Assembly: GCF_032854445.1 (NCBI RefSeq)
Contig: NC_088299.1
Span: 16,611,608 to 16,675,607, forward strand
Length of the DNA stretch: 64,000 bases
Direction: 5' to 3'
From: Liolophura sinensis
Taxonomy: Eukaryota; Mollusca; Polyplacophora; Chitonida; Chitonidae
The position numbers were made by a program, and so were the translations under genes. Under the pieces are notes generated by a model that searched no databases, was not told the DNA's origin, and saw nothing but the letters and a program-made list of their open reading frames with translations. Positions 1 to 10,300 of this stretch are shown here, piece by piece (position 1 is the stretch's first letter; each line of letters begins with the position of its first letter).

Positions 1-256
1 TCCCATTGAGCGAGCCGACATGGTGACTGTTAGTCAAGCTACCCATAGGTCAGTACAGTAACTGCCGCAATGTCGTCGCTCTCATATGGTTTTACCTAAC
101 AACAACTGCCACTCGTGGCTTCCTGTAACTTCCTCTTAACTTTGCCAAGCAGTATTTTTTTCTTGCAAATCACATAACTTTGCCAACCACTCTGTTTGCT
201 ATCTTCAGTTATCGGTGTTAACATGTCTACCTTTGTGTCTGTCATCTGTTCCACAG

Positions 257-397
257 GAAGTTTCCGGTTTCGCGAGTACCACAAAAGACAGTTTGGGTCG
301 TGAAGCCCCGATGTCCGGTCAGCTAACCCTCACCTACCCCTACAACCCCTTCAACAAGATCAATGGGGACCAAGAGTACGCGGCGCTACCATCCTAG
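257..397 (+). CDS. Terminal coding exon of an unidentified gene
   Basis: A pyrimidine-containing tract ending in CACAG (ending at 256) is followed by an open frame that closes at the TAG at 395-397. In this frame the exon adds 46 residues. The C-terminus is hydrophilic with a small aromatic cluster (LTLTYPYNPFNKINGDQEY) and ends AALPS. An ATTAAA at 446-451 could be its poly(A) signal, 49 bases after the stop. The rest of the gene lies to the left of the window. I do not recognise the protein. The tail looks like a cytoplasmic or disordered C-terminus, but that is only an impression. The exon call rests on the splice acceptor, the local rise in GC and codon-like composition, and the nearby poly(A) variant. 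A chance ORF cannot be excluded. Confidence 0.5.
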   Translation, partial: EVSGFASTTKDSLGREAPMSGQLTLTYPYNPFNKINGDQEYAALPS

Positions 398-445
398 CTT
401 TATACCGTCATAAGGTTACCAAAATGTCTCCACTGGTGAACCATT

Positions 446-451
446 ATTAAA
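446..451 (+). terminator. Possible ATTAAA poly(A) signal of the upstream gene
   Basis: This is the common AATAAA variant ATTAAA, 49 bases after the stop codon of the exon at 257-397. Confidence 0.3.
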
Positions 452-3040
452 ACAAATATTTATATGCATGAAAATTTCTCCAATATTTTTTATTTCCAAA
501 TATTATACTTTGTAGGAACCGTACAACAAGCAACTGCATGTCAAAAGATAAATGATATTGCGAAATACATCTCACAAAGGCATTTGTTATTTTACTGTCA
601 ACGAATTCACTGAGTGCGGATTGCTCTTTACGTAATTTCACTCATATGGCTGTATTTGAGTTGAACTTATGGCGCCAGTTTATGACCGGATTATGCATCA
701 GTAAATGCCTGGGCCACCTTACGTCTCGTGCAAAATGCGACAGTTCAGTGAGTAAGAGAGTAAATCCTCTCCAGAGGATTTCATGTAAAACTACATGAGA
801 AAAGCAAAATCGACCACTTGTTGTCATCAAGGCTCAAAGAACAATGGAAGGAGTGGAATCGTAGAAAAATTGTCTTCCGTAAATGGCGCTGAACCAACGT
901 CTCGTATGGACAAGGGATTGAAACTTTAACAGATCGGCCGGGGCTATTGCTCCCCTGATGGATTGGAACCTGACACCTTATTAGGGTTAATGGTTAGGTT
1001 CCTTTCAACGTTCTATCAGTCATCATAACCCTGATCAGAGGTGCAGGAAGCAAAAAAAAAAATGGGGGCCAGTATCCCGACCAATGAAGCGAGAGTACAG
1101 GGACCGCCATTCCCGGAAGCGCTTGAACCTATATAGTCGTACACGCGTTTGAACGTGTTTTAGGCGAAAAAATACCCATCCGCAGGGTTGTGCTGAAGAA
1201 GGCCTATATTGCACATTTTGGGTACAAATTTAGTTTTCTGGTCGATTACGTATTTTACATGGATATACTTACTTTCCGTTGAAATGCTGATGCGCGCTTA
1301 GTGAGTTGTGAAATATTTTCTCTCATAGCGCATGCAGATTGACTGAGCAATGTTTATTATACATTGACCACAGTAATCAGACCTGAAGGCAGCGAGGTGG
1401 AGAGATGGTGGGGTCGTACATAGGCAAGTGTAACGAGTGAGTGAGTGAGCGCTTGGAGTTCAACGTCGTTCTTGACTAGCGGAACGACTATCCCAGTCAT
1501 CTATAACAGGCGAGGGTCCAGGGGCCGCCGAGGCCCCGGAAGCTCCGAGATTCCAAACGTCCGGAGGCATTTTCAAAATGCCTTTTCGACCAATACAAAT
1601 ACGAACAGATGTACGGAACCTTTTATCTTGAAAACGGAGAAAAATTGGTGTGCTAAGATGGAGATCATCTGAACGGGGAGCTGGAAGCATCCACAAAATC
1701 AAAAAAAGGGAATTCCTGTCCAGTATTATGATAAAGACACAGGTAAACGCGATGTTTATATTCTTACGTTCTTTGTGAGAGAAAACATGCAGGCATGGTT
1801 TCATAAAAACATTAGCATCGTTGGTAAGTTAATCTCCTTGGTCAAAATACCCCATATAGAGTTCTGCTGGGTGCTGGAGGATTAGAGGCCTTCGGGAGGA
1901 TTTAAGTTTTCACTCCGTTTGAATGCTGAGTTGCATTGCCCAATTTCGCAAATTACAAAATTTCTGATACCATGACGACATGAACGCTTTTCTCCAAGGT
2001 TAAGATATTTGACCAATGATGTTACAGTGCGTTAATCTGTTTGAACAAATTAAAAGAAATGTTTCAACTCCCGATTTAACACAGTGAAGAAAGCAGGTGA
2101 ACATTCATTGTGGTGTATGTTTTTTTTTTTTTTAAATGGTTGTGTCGAAAGTGCGGCGGCACACCCCCCTTCCGTTCCCTGCTTCCCTACGCCATGTAAG
2201 CAAGAAAGTGACAATCTTGAGATGAACCCAGAATGCAAGTAGTTTCAGATTATAATTGTCGACTTCTGAATCAATTACCGGCAGATTTCCTCTCACAACA
2301 GGTAGCGCAGCGGTGAACAAGGACCTCCACATCATAAACCTTTTGTCTGGCGACGTGAAGCACTCGACATACTACCGTTTGGAGACGTGAACAGTTGCAA
2401 TCAAAGCTCAACCGAGATACATATTTTGTTATTGACAACTTATATTCTAGCATGGTACACGATTTGAATACTGATTTCACTCAGCCGCCTAGAACATACC
2501 TTGGGTCTTTTCAACCTCATTGAAAACTCGTCTCTTTGAATGACTGCATCCTATTGCAGTACTTTATATACTGTCTTACTGCCTTGGTGTTTTGTGTTAC
2601 ATGTTGTTTTGGAAATTCCCCTTGCGATTTTTGATCTGGAACGTCCGTATTGGTTGACAGCTGCTATACGAATGTCTGTTTCAACTCTCCCCAGTGAAAT
2701 CCAAGTATATCCATGCTTTGAAGTTTGACCAACTAACTTTTAAGGAGCGCTCAAATGTGAAAAACAAGGTGCACTCTGCTCTGATCTGTGACCAACCAAG
2801 TTGCTTTCAACTCTAATCAACCAAAGCGCATTCAAGAGCTACCATGCAGCGAAGGTGCATTCAGGAGCTACTAACCCAGGTGAACTGAATAGTGTCACAA
2901 ATGCCATTTTCACTCTCATCCAATCAGCAATGAATGTGGCTACACTGAAGTACCATTCCAGGAACCTCTGTGTAAACAATCAAACAGATGGAAAACAATA
3001 CAAAGTAAAACAGCAGTGAAGAGTTTTGAACATTCTCTAA
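452..3040. other. Intergenic region, no gene seen
   Basis: Only short open frames without splice-site support or recognisable protein motifs are present. A short piece of a SINE tail lies at about 1433-1475. The downstream boundary is the probable poly(A) signal of the prefoldin gene on the other strand. Confidence 0.5.
1433..1475 (-). repeat. SINE 3'-tail fragment (same family as 55221-55575)
   Basis: GAGTGAGTGAGTGAG followed by GCTTGGAGTTCAACGTCGTT reads, on the reverse strand, like the terminal segment of the tRNA-derived SINE at 55221-55575, whose tail contains 'aagtatgatgttaaacccc'. Only the tail is preserved here. Confidence 0.45.
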
Positions 3041-3046
3041 TTTATT
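3041..3046 (-). terminator. PFDN4: Probable poly(A) signal of the prefoldin 4 gene
   Basis: TTTATT on the + strand is AATAAA on the - strand. It lies about 220 bases downstream of the prefoldin stop codon at 3267-3269. Confidence 0.5.
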
Positions 3047-3266
3047 AATGATGTGAGAGTTGTCCGGTAAGACAACTACAGGGTAATATGAGTTACAGGT
3101 CCGTGCAGAGTAAAAGCAGCACCTCATTAGAGCTGATACGAGTTCTCAAACTTGTACTATTCCAGTGATTTCCTGCGATACATGTACTCTATCCTCAAGT
3201 TGGGTATCAGGTTCACCCAAGTGACCAAATCCAGTCTCATTTCTGGTCAGGTAACAGGCTTCTGCT

Positions 3267-3468
3267 CTACTCTTCCTCAGCTTCTAGATTGATGTTATTG
3301 CCAAACTTAGCGTACAGCTGAACTTTGAGTTCAGACAGAATTTGTTTATGTCCATCACAGTGTTTCTCTATGGCCTCAATGTCCTTCTGTGTGTTCACTT
3401 TGGCCGCATCCAACATGTTGGAGGTCTCGTCCGGACTCAAGCTTACAAACACCTCACCTATCTGGTAT
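3267..3468 (-). CDS. PFDN4: PFDN4 coding exon 4 (terminal)
   Basis: It starts ATACCAGATAGG, which completes IPYQIG when joined to exon 3, and ends NLEAEEE-stop. It carries the C-terminal helix with the family signature LKVQLYAKFG. Confidence 0.95.
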
Positions 3469-6400
3469 GTGACTGAAGTTAAGGGTTTATCCTGACAGAA
3501 AGGTTAGAGTGATTGATTGATTGACTGATGACTAAAGCTGTACACAAGCATATTTCAGTTACATGAAGATGGTCAGTACCATTGATTGGCAACTAACTGA
3601 GAATAAATCTCTCCCACATGGGATGGAGATTTTCAAATGCTGAATGTTGATGTCATATTGCTGGAAGGCAAATGATCCATAAAGATCATGTACATCATGT
3701 AAGACAACCTACATAGCCTACATGCCAGCAAAGGAGCAGTGAAGATTATATTTCTTAAGGCTGTCCCACTGAAGGAAGACAAGCCCCATGGGATTAATCT
3801 AAGTGAAAAACAGAACTACACAGCACATGTATGGACAAGGTACAACAGTTTCAACTATATTCCAATCAGTTCATTGTACAGGAATTAACCTGTGCAAAAA
3901 TTTTAGTACATGCACTACCTAAATCCAACCAGATTGATATTAATCACTAACGATTATTTTGAAGATCTGTCGAGAAAATCATGCTATAAGAATCCATACT
4001 TTCATTTCAAACAGGTTCCAACCAACATATAAAGAATGCAACAGTCTTTACAGCTATGAAAAAGGATATGGTATTGTATTCTCATCTTCTAACAGCAGTA
4101 ATTCGTCAGATGCATCTTCCAAGTTTTGCAAATCTTTCTGAAAAAAAAAACAAACAAAACAAATAATTCTATATACTGTATAACTGTCTATATACCTGAT
4201 TGTTAGTTTATGCATTTATGCATCCACTGACCAGTATAAACAGGAATGTAGACATGAACAGAACTCTCACCATGGCCAGTGTGTCCAGAGCTAGGGTTCA
4301 CACGAACAGTACTCTCACAATGGTCAGTGTGTCCAGAGCTAGTGTCCACATGAACAGTAGTCTCGCCAGTGTGTCCAGAGCTAGTGTCCACATGAACAGT
4401 ACTCTCGCAAGGCCAGAGTGTCCAGAGCTAGGGTTCACTCGAACAGTACTCTCACCATGGCCAATGTGTCCAGAGCTAGTGTCCACATGAACAGTACTCT
4501 CGCCAGGCCAGTGTATCCAGATGAACAGTAATCTTGCCTGGCCAGTGTGTCCAGAGCTAGGGTTCACACGAAGAGTACTCTCACCATGGCCAGTGTGTCC
4601 AGAGCTAGTGTCCACATGAACAGTTCTCTTGCCAGGCAAATGTGTGTAATTTTGTCCAAAATTAAAGACAAACATATATGAACAATGCTAAAAAAGGTGT
4701 TAACATTGGTATCAAAGAAGAAAACTCATCTTCTTGAATAAAAATTTTTAAAGTTTCTAAAAAAGATAGAATCTGACTTCAAAGTATGATAGCCCTGGAA
4801 GGCTGGCCATTTGTGTCTTGTGCTTGCCCAACATCGCCATGGGTCTGTGCTGTTTTGATTCCATAAAGAAGCTGCTTTTTCCACATGAAGGGTGCTTTCT
4901 TATTTTAAAATGACCTCAAGCATCATTACGATCTGAGTCATCCATGAAATTCTAAGTGGTTAGCTTAATGGCTGAAATCATGGTCCCAGCCTTGTATCAG
5001 GTCCCCATGGCCCTAAGTATAGAGCCATAAGTATGAAGGTTAAGTGTATTCAACTACATGTAGAAACAAACCATAATGCAGGAGAAGAAAAAAAAAAAAA
5101 GACTACCTTTTCAGCAAAAATTACTTTCAAAACTACTGAATATTCTTAGCTACTCTTCTTAGGCTCACTACTTTTTATTGGCTCATCATTACTGGTATCA
5201 CATCATTTAATTTTGTCAATACAAATCTCCTACCTTTTTCGCAGTGAGTTCATCCTTCAGGTCTTGAAGCTTAGCATTGTGTCGTGCAAACTTGTTGATC
5301 TTCTCTTGGTCTTCAAACGTCACTTGCATATCATTATCCTACAAGTCATTCAGACAGAGACATTAACGTCAAGCAGACACACATAACTGTAAATAGTTCT
5401 TACAACATAAGTGACTCAGCAAGGAAGGAACAACAACATGGATCAAGCTAAGTTTCATGTTTTATTTCACGGCTCAGTGTAGCTAAAGGCAAGCAAAGGG
5501 TAGTAGCTCTTCCTCGACTTTTCAGGTCCTCTCATTTCTGACCTGAAAACAAGCATCACCAATTACGCTTTTTAACTCCCTAAATCACAACGGTAGAGTC
5601 CTATTCTGTGCATGTACCACAAAAATGATAGACCTCGTGATCCAGCATTTCCTGCAGTTTGAAACATTTTCTGCAAATCGAAATTGCGAGACCATGCAAA
5701 TCACAGTTATTCTGAATGAGCAACTAATTTGGGTCAGTTTTGAAAGACACAGCAGGCAGAATTTGCTGACAAGGGAGGTAACTGCTGTCAACTGCTAAAT
5801 CTGACTTGGGATGACAGCGTTTCACTATCGAGGAAGAAATAAATCTGTCACCTGTTAGTTGTTACGCTGAAGTAAAAATTAATTTCACATTTTTAAAGTC
5901 TGAATAAAAGATAAGGATTACAAACATTTAAAGAGGCTTACTATTTCAGATGTACTGGACATGTCAGGCATACATTTGTATACATGCCACTGATTCACCT
6001 AAATTAATGCTCAACTTAAAAACCTCTCTTTCCGTTCATCTGAACTCAAGAATCAGCTTTGTCCTTGTAAGTAACTTACTGCTCAGACTATATTTCTTTC
6101 TGTTTTTCAGTGACATTGTTTATAACAACATTTACCGAAGTATCTTCAGAACTTTTGACTTAAGGCTTCAAGGATTAAATAATAACTTATAATAATTATA
6201 ATTAGTCATATTCATAACAAGGTAAACAATTAATCGGAAACTCCTTATAGATACCATATTAGTAAAAAATTTCATTTTCCTCATAATATTTATAAATGAT
6301 TATGTATTCATCAAAAACTAGAAAATTATTACATTATTTATTGAACGTTTTTCTGCCACATCATGTCACAGAGTTGTCAATGTCCCATGTTGTTTCCCTC

Positions 6401-7003
6401 TTCAAAAAGTCGGGTGAACAGATATAAAATGTGTAAACCTTACTTACTGTACAGTAAGAGGCAGTTGTAATGACTGGGGTGACTCTACTGTTAGTCAATG
6501 AGCTCCTTCTCAAATGTTCATTGTAAAAAACTGACTTTTCAATGAATTGACGTCACTTTACCACATGACACCACCATCAAATTTAAAATTCCTTTTCCTA
6601 CTTTTTGTAGCCTTCTAAAATGCGTCCGAAAAATGGGCCACAGCCAGGTGTTAAATCGTGGCACTGGAGGACAAACTGACTCTCCATATCAGCAAAGTAG
6701 ACTTCTTATCCTGTCTAGAGGTGAGAAACTATCAACATGAGTTCAAAAAAATGGTAACTGGATAATCATTTTAAAATGCTTGCCGGTCGCTATTCAGTGG
6801 TCTAGGAATGGACCAATTTTCGCCATCATGTTTCCTTAGTTACACTTGCATTCAAAAGAGGAATTCCAAAATCATTTGTCCATGAAGTTGTATTGATTTT
6901 TTTTAAACGGACATAGTGCTTTACTCTTACTAATGATTCCTTGCTGTGCAGACAGCGGCTCATTTGAAGTAATACTCACGCTGTTTTTCAAGGTAGCAGC
7001 CAT
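3267..7003 (-). CDS. PFDN4: Prefoldin subunit 4, complete, four exons
   Basis: Coding exons on the - strand are 7003-6980, 5338-5234, 4137-4070 and 3468-3267: 399 nt, 132 residues, against 134 in the human protein. Prefoldin 4 is a beta-type subunit of the cytosolic hexameric prefoldin complex, which delivers unfolded actin and tubulin to the chaperonin CCT. The product reads MAATLKNS, then a helix containing VTFEDQEKINKFARHN, then DLQNLEDASDELLLLEDENT, the conserved IPYQIGEVFVSLSPDET turn, and the C-terminal helix ending LKVQLYAKFGNNINLEAEEE. This matches the family end to end, with two coiled-coil helices around a beta-hairpin region. The ATG at 7001-7003 gives the family's typical MAAT start. 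Introns 1 and 2 are GT-AG (donors GTGAGT and GTAGGA). Intron 3 has AT-AC ends and a U12-type donor. The gene is head-to-head with the TMX3-like gene. Confidence 0.95.
3469..4069 (-). other. PFDN4: U12-type AT-AC intron (PFDN4 intron 3)
   Basis: On the - strand the intron begins ATATCCTTTTT (4069 downwards), identical to the U12 donor consensus. It ends TTCAGTCAC at 3469. A branch-site motif CCTTAAC lies at 3484-3478 with the predicted branch A at 3479, 10 nt from the splice. Only this junction restores the conserved IPYQIG in frame, and no GT donor in exon 3 does so. Length is 601 nt. Confidence 0.88.
4070..4137 (-). CDS. PFDN4: PFDN4 coding exon 3
   Basis: It is 68 nt long, starting after a poly-pyrimidine TTTTTTCAG acceptor with KDLQNLEDASDELLLL. 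It ends within the conserved IPY motif (ATA CC), directly before ATATCCTTTTT, a U12 donor. Reading on in frame past this point meets a TAG within five codons, so the exon must end at or before here. Confidence 0.93.
4138..5233 (-). other. PFDN4: PFDN4 intron 2
   Basis: This is a GT-AG intron holding a 48-bp minisatellite at 4240-4640 and an A-run at about 5090-5100. Nothing else is recognised. Confidence 0.75.
4240..4640. repeat. 48-bp minisatellite in PFDN4 intron 2
   Basis: There are about eight imperfect copies of a unit containing 'ccagtgtgtccagagctag' followed by 'ttcacacgaacagtactctc'. The 48-bp unit is a multiple of three, which opens reading frames on both strands (4200-4490 and 4298-4675). 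These are not genes. Confidence 0.9.
5234..5338 (-). CDS. PFDN4: PFDN4 coding exon 2
   Basis: It has 35 codons, phase 0 to phase 0, between a TTGTAG acceptor and a GTAGGA donor. It encodes the N-terminal helix with VTFEDQEKINKFARHN. Confidence 0.95.
5339..6979 (-). other. PFDN4: PFDN4 intron 1
   Basis: The donor is GTGAGT and the acceptor TTGTAG. It contains a very AT-rich stretch at about 6110-6340. No repeat family or gene is recognised. Confidence 0.75.
6980..7003 (-). CDS. PFDN4: PFDN4 coding exon 1
   Basis: It encodes MAATLKNS and ends phase 0 at a strong GTGAGT donor. It is too short for an ORF scan and was found by matching the family N-terminus. Confidence 0.85.
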
Positions 7004-7316
7004 TTTGACAGCACAACTTCGTTTTGTCTCGTTTTTACCATACCATTTGCCAATAGAGGTGAGTTATAGAATAGTCTGGCGTGGAGAGAAATTTGGACGA
7101 ACTTTCTTGATTTTGTAAGAAACAAAATAATAGCAAAATTATGTTTTAATGGTGAAAATACAACAATGTTCTAGGGCCATGGTTGAGTCGGCGGGTATTT
7201 GGTATGAATTATCTAGAGCATAATGCTTCCAGTCCCAGCCGTTGTCAGTAATTGTTAGTTTTCAGCGCGACTACTAATCTAGCTTGACTCGTACCTTTCC
7301 CGTGGCACTCACAACA
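7004..7316. promoter_or_regulatory. Shared divergent promoter interval PFDN4 / TMX3
   Basis: 313 bp separate the two start codons, which point away from each other. Both 5' UTRs and at least the core promoters must lie here, unless a further upstream non-coding exon exists. I see no convincing TATA box for either gene, as expected for housekeeping genes. The extent is inferred from the start codons only. Confidence 0.6.
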
Positions 7317-7356
7317 ATGGCGGCCTTCTTCAAGCTTCTTTGCGCAGTGGTAGCAG
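7317..7356 (+). CDS. TMX3: TMX3 exon 1 (start, signal peptide)
   Basis: ATG in ACAACAATGGCG context, followed by GCCTTCTTCAAGCTTC. It encodes MAAFFKLLCAVVA and ends phase 1 at GTAAAC. The hydrophobic run continues in exon 2, completing a signal peptide. Confidence 0.9.
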
Positions 7357-10300
7357 GTAAACAGCCATGCACGTCGTCTTCTTGTCGCCTATTTCATATT
7401 GCCTAGGTGCATTAGGTCCTTCAGTAACATAACTTTCTGTTTTTGTTGCAGCATTGTTAGGAGGAGTCCGCTGTTATGTGATAGAGCTGGATGACAGGTA
7501 ACTTGCTACTGATGGGGAATGATGGGTTGCCATGGAAATATAGGCCTCGTTACGGTTATTTTTTTTTTTTTGTCACAGGGCGTGACTGTATCAGCGGGCA
7601 CATTGTGATGAGGAGTATTGTTCACTCAGATGAGTTATTTTCTACAGTAACCATACATCACACTAACATATTTTATTTTACGGGTTGAAGAGCAGTTTAT
7701 AATTTATTCCAGTGCTTTGCTCTGAAGGATGCCTGCAAACTCCTTTTCTTGCGCTGACATCATCCTACTAAGCAATGGTTTAGGCTGATTGTCTTTGTGC
7801 AAATAAAAGATATTGAATTTAGCCCTGGATAATTACGCTGGCAGGGGATCGCATAGTCATGGATTGCTCCCATTCAGCTGAAAAAGGAACCATGGTAAAA
7901 TGTCGGAAAGCAGTTGATTATTAACCTTCCCGGCGTGTCTATTCACTCCTTTACAATGCTTAATTTAATTTAGTAAAATCCCGAGCTGTCGATGATCCCA
8001 AGGTGAATATCCATCCATATTTAAGCAACCTCAAACTCTCCGCTGATTCTAAGTTGCCAAAATGGCAGCTATTTCCCGAGTGTCGCGATTGCAAACAGTG
8101 GGCAGGTGTGTCCCAAGAACTAGGATGGTGTATGTGATGGGCGAGGGGAGAAGTTGAATTTGCCAAGCCAGTACAAGAAGCAGAAGTTGAAGTTAATCAA
8201 GGCTAACCACAGTTCATACCTTTGGTCAATTATTCATTACAGTGCAGGATATATGGCAAATGGGAAGAATCAAACACCATGGACATTTCTTCAGGGAAAC
8301 TAAAAAACTTTAACTTGTCTGAGTGGCATTTAGAAGTTGGGATGAAAGTACACTGAACAAGGCATTCTTATGGATATACAACTTCTTGGTTTATTAACAC
8401 AAAGAAGTTGTATATCCATAAGAATGCCTTGTTCAGTGTACAAAACTTTATCATGGATGTTTAAAGTCACACACGTCTTAATGCTATGATATAAAATTTT
8501 CTTATATATAACACTTTATTTCAACTGTATAACCAATTGTCAGACTTGCACATAATTAGATGTTACCTGATTGTAAAGCAGCCAGTAAGCCATTGTGATC
8601 TCGTCAGCGGGTAGGTAATTTGCACATAACTATGGACACAAGACATATTTATTACCATGGTGAACAAGGTCTTGTTGCATGATTTATGAAGTGATATACA
8701 TGTAACAGGTTTTGCTGGGATTCCAGGACTTTTATTTATTTATTTATTTATTTGATTGGTGTTTTACGGCGTACTCAAGAATATTTCACTTATACGACGG
8801 CGGCCAGCATTATGGTGGGTGGAAACCGGGCACAGCCCGGGGGAAACCCACGACCATCCGCAGGTTGCTGGTAGACCTTCCCACTTATGGCCGGAGAGGA
8901 AGCCAGCATGAGCTGGACTTGAACTCACAACGACCGCATCGGTGAGAGGCTCCTGGGTCATTATGCTGCACTAGCGCCCTAACCGACTGAGCCATGGAGG
9001 CCCCCAGGACTTTTAAAAAACATGCAGTCTTTGTACTGATGTCTTGTCTTGACATAAAGATAGGATGTTATGTCTGTGTCGTAAACATGGTGTTTCAGTG
9101 AGACCAGTCTGTTATTAGACTTGCTATGACCAAAGATATAATAAAGGTGTTAAAGCGCAAGGAAAATAAAATAACATGTATAAGCCAAATAATTCCCACA
9201 TGTTTCTGTTACAATGCTTAGTTCTTTGTTATCAAATCTACAAGTACATGTATTGAAAAGTAGCATTTTATTTGTGTTTATAGATTTCTCCAGGTGAAGA
9301 ATCATGGAATGTGGCTGGTGGAGGTAATGTGAATCAGCTCTTTTTTGTTGCAAGGATCATACATAAATGTATTTATTTATTTTTTAATTGATTGGGAGTT
9401 TTATGCAGTACTCAAGAATATCTCTCTTTTTTGATGGCGACCAACATTTTAGTGTTAGGAAAGCGGGCAAAGCTCGTGGAAAAGCCACGACCATCCATAG
9501 GTTGCAGGTTGACCTGCACACATACAATTGGAAAGGAAGCCAGCATGAGCTGGACTTTAACTTATGGCAGTTGTATTGCTGAGAGGCTCTTGGATCATTG
9601 TTCCACACTAAAATGCTCATACATGTATAAATTATTTAATAAATCTAATATCATCAATTACGCCAGCTGATTTACAATACAGGTAAATTTTAATGTGTAA
9701 CGGTGTGTACCAGTAAAATGTTTTTATCTGTTTGTATTTCTAACTCCAGTTTTATGCTCCATGGTGTGGACACTGCAAAAAACTAGAGCCAATCTACCAC
9801 CAGGTGGCACAGACTCTGCGCTCCTCAGATATACAGGTTGCCAAAATTGACTGTACACGATATTCCTCTGTGGCAAGTGAATTCAGTGTCAGAGGTTTCC
9901 CTACAATAAAATTGTAAGTAGCTAGATGGGATGAAATGTTTTATGTTTGGTACACACTAGAAAGACAAGAAAAAGGCTGTGATAATGCCTTTCAGAGATG
10001 TATGTACAGATGTTAAGACCCCCCCCCCCCCCCCTCCAAAGCATACAAAGCGTTGAGATACAGTGATCAGGGTGTCTGTGAGCACTACCTTGTCACTGTG
10101 TGTTTTCCTACAGTTTTGACCTGTTTTTCATGACACTATGTAGGTGTGACATAGATTAAGTAAGGATGTGTATGTACAGTTTCCATCATCTAGTAAACAA
10201 GTCTTACATGTACTTAATTAGTTTAAGCCCATAATGCATAGTGCGTGCAGGCGATAACATTGTTATGGCTTCAGTATGTGAAGTATAGTCCCTATGGAAT

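Larger units (their letters stand above)
7357..9283 (+). other. TMX3: TMX3 introns 1 and 2
   Basis: Intron 1 is 7357-7451 (95 bp). Intron 2 is 7498-9283 and holds a perfect 40-bp inverted repeat and a full-length SINE, both listed separately. Confidence 0.8.

Noticed and set aside
1445-1804. Overlapping ORFs of 75 and 114 codons
   Set aside because: They overlap on opposite strands, start in a SINE tail fragment and match no family.
3469-4137. GT-AG alternative for PFDN4 intron 3
   Set aside because: The possible GT donors near exon 3 (for example GTTAGA within LLLLED, or GTAAAG after the in-frame stop) either delete conserved residues or follow a stop codon.
8348-8441. Conventional microRNA precursor
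   Set aside because: The 40-bp stem has no bulges or mismatches, which is atypical of animal pre-miRNAs. A fold-back element or siRNA hairpin fits better.
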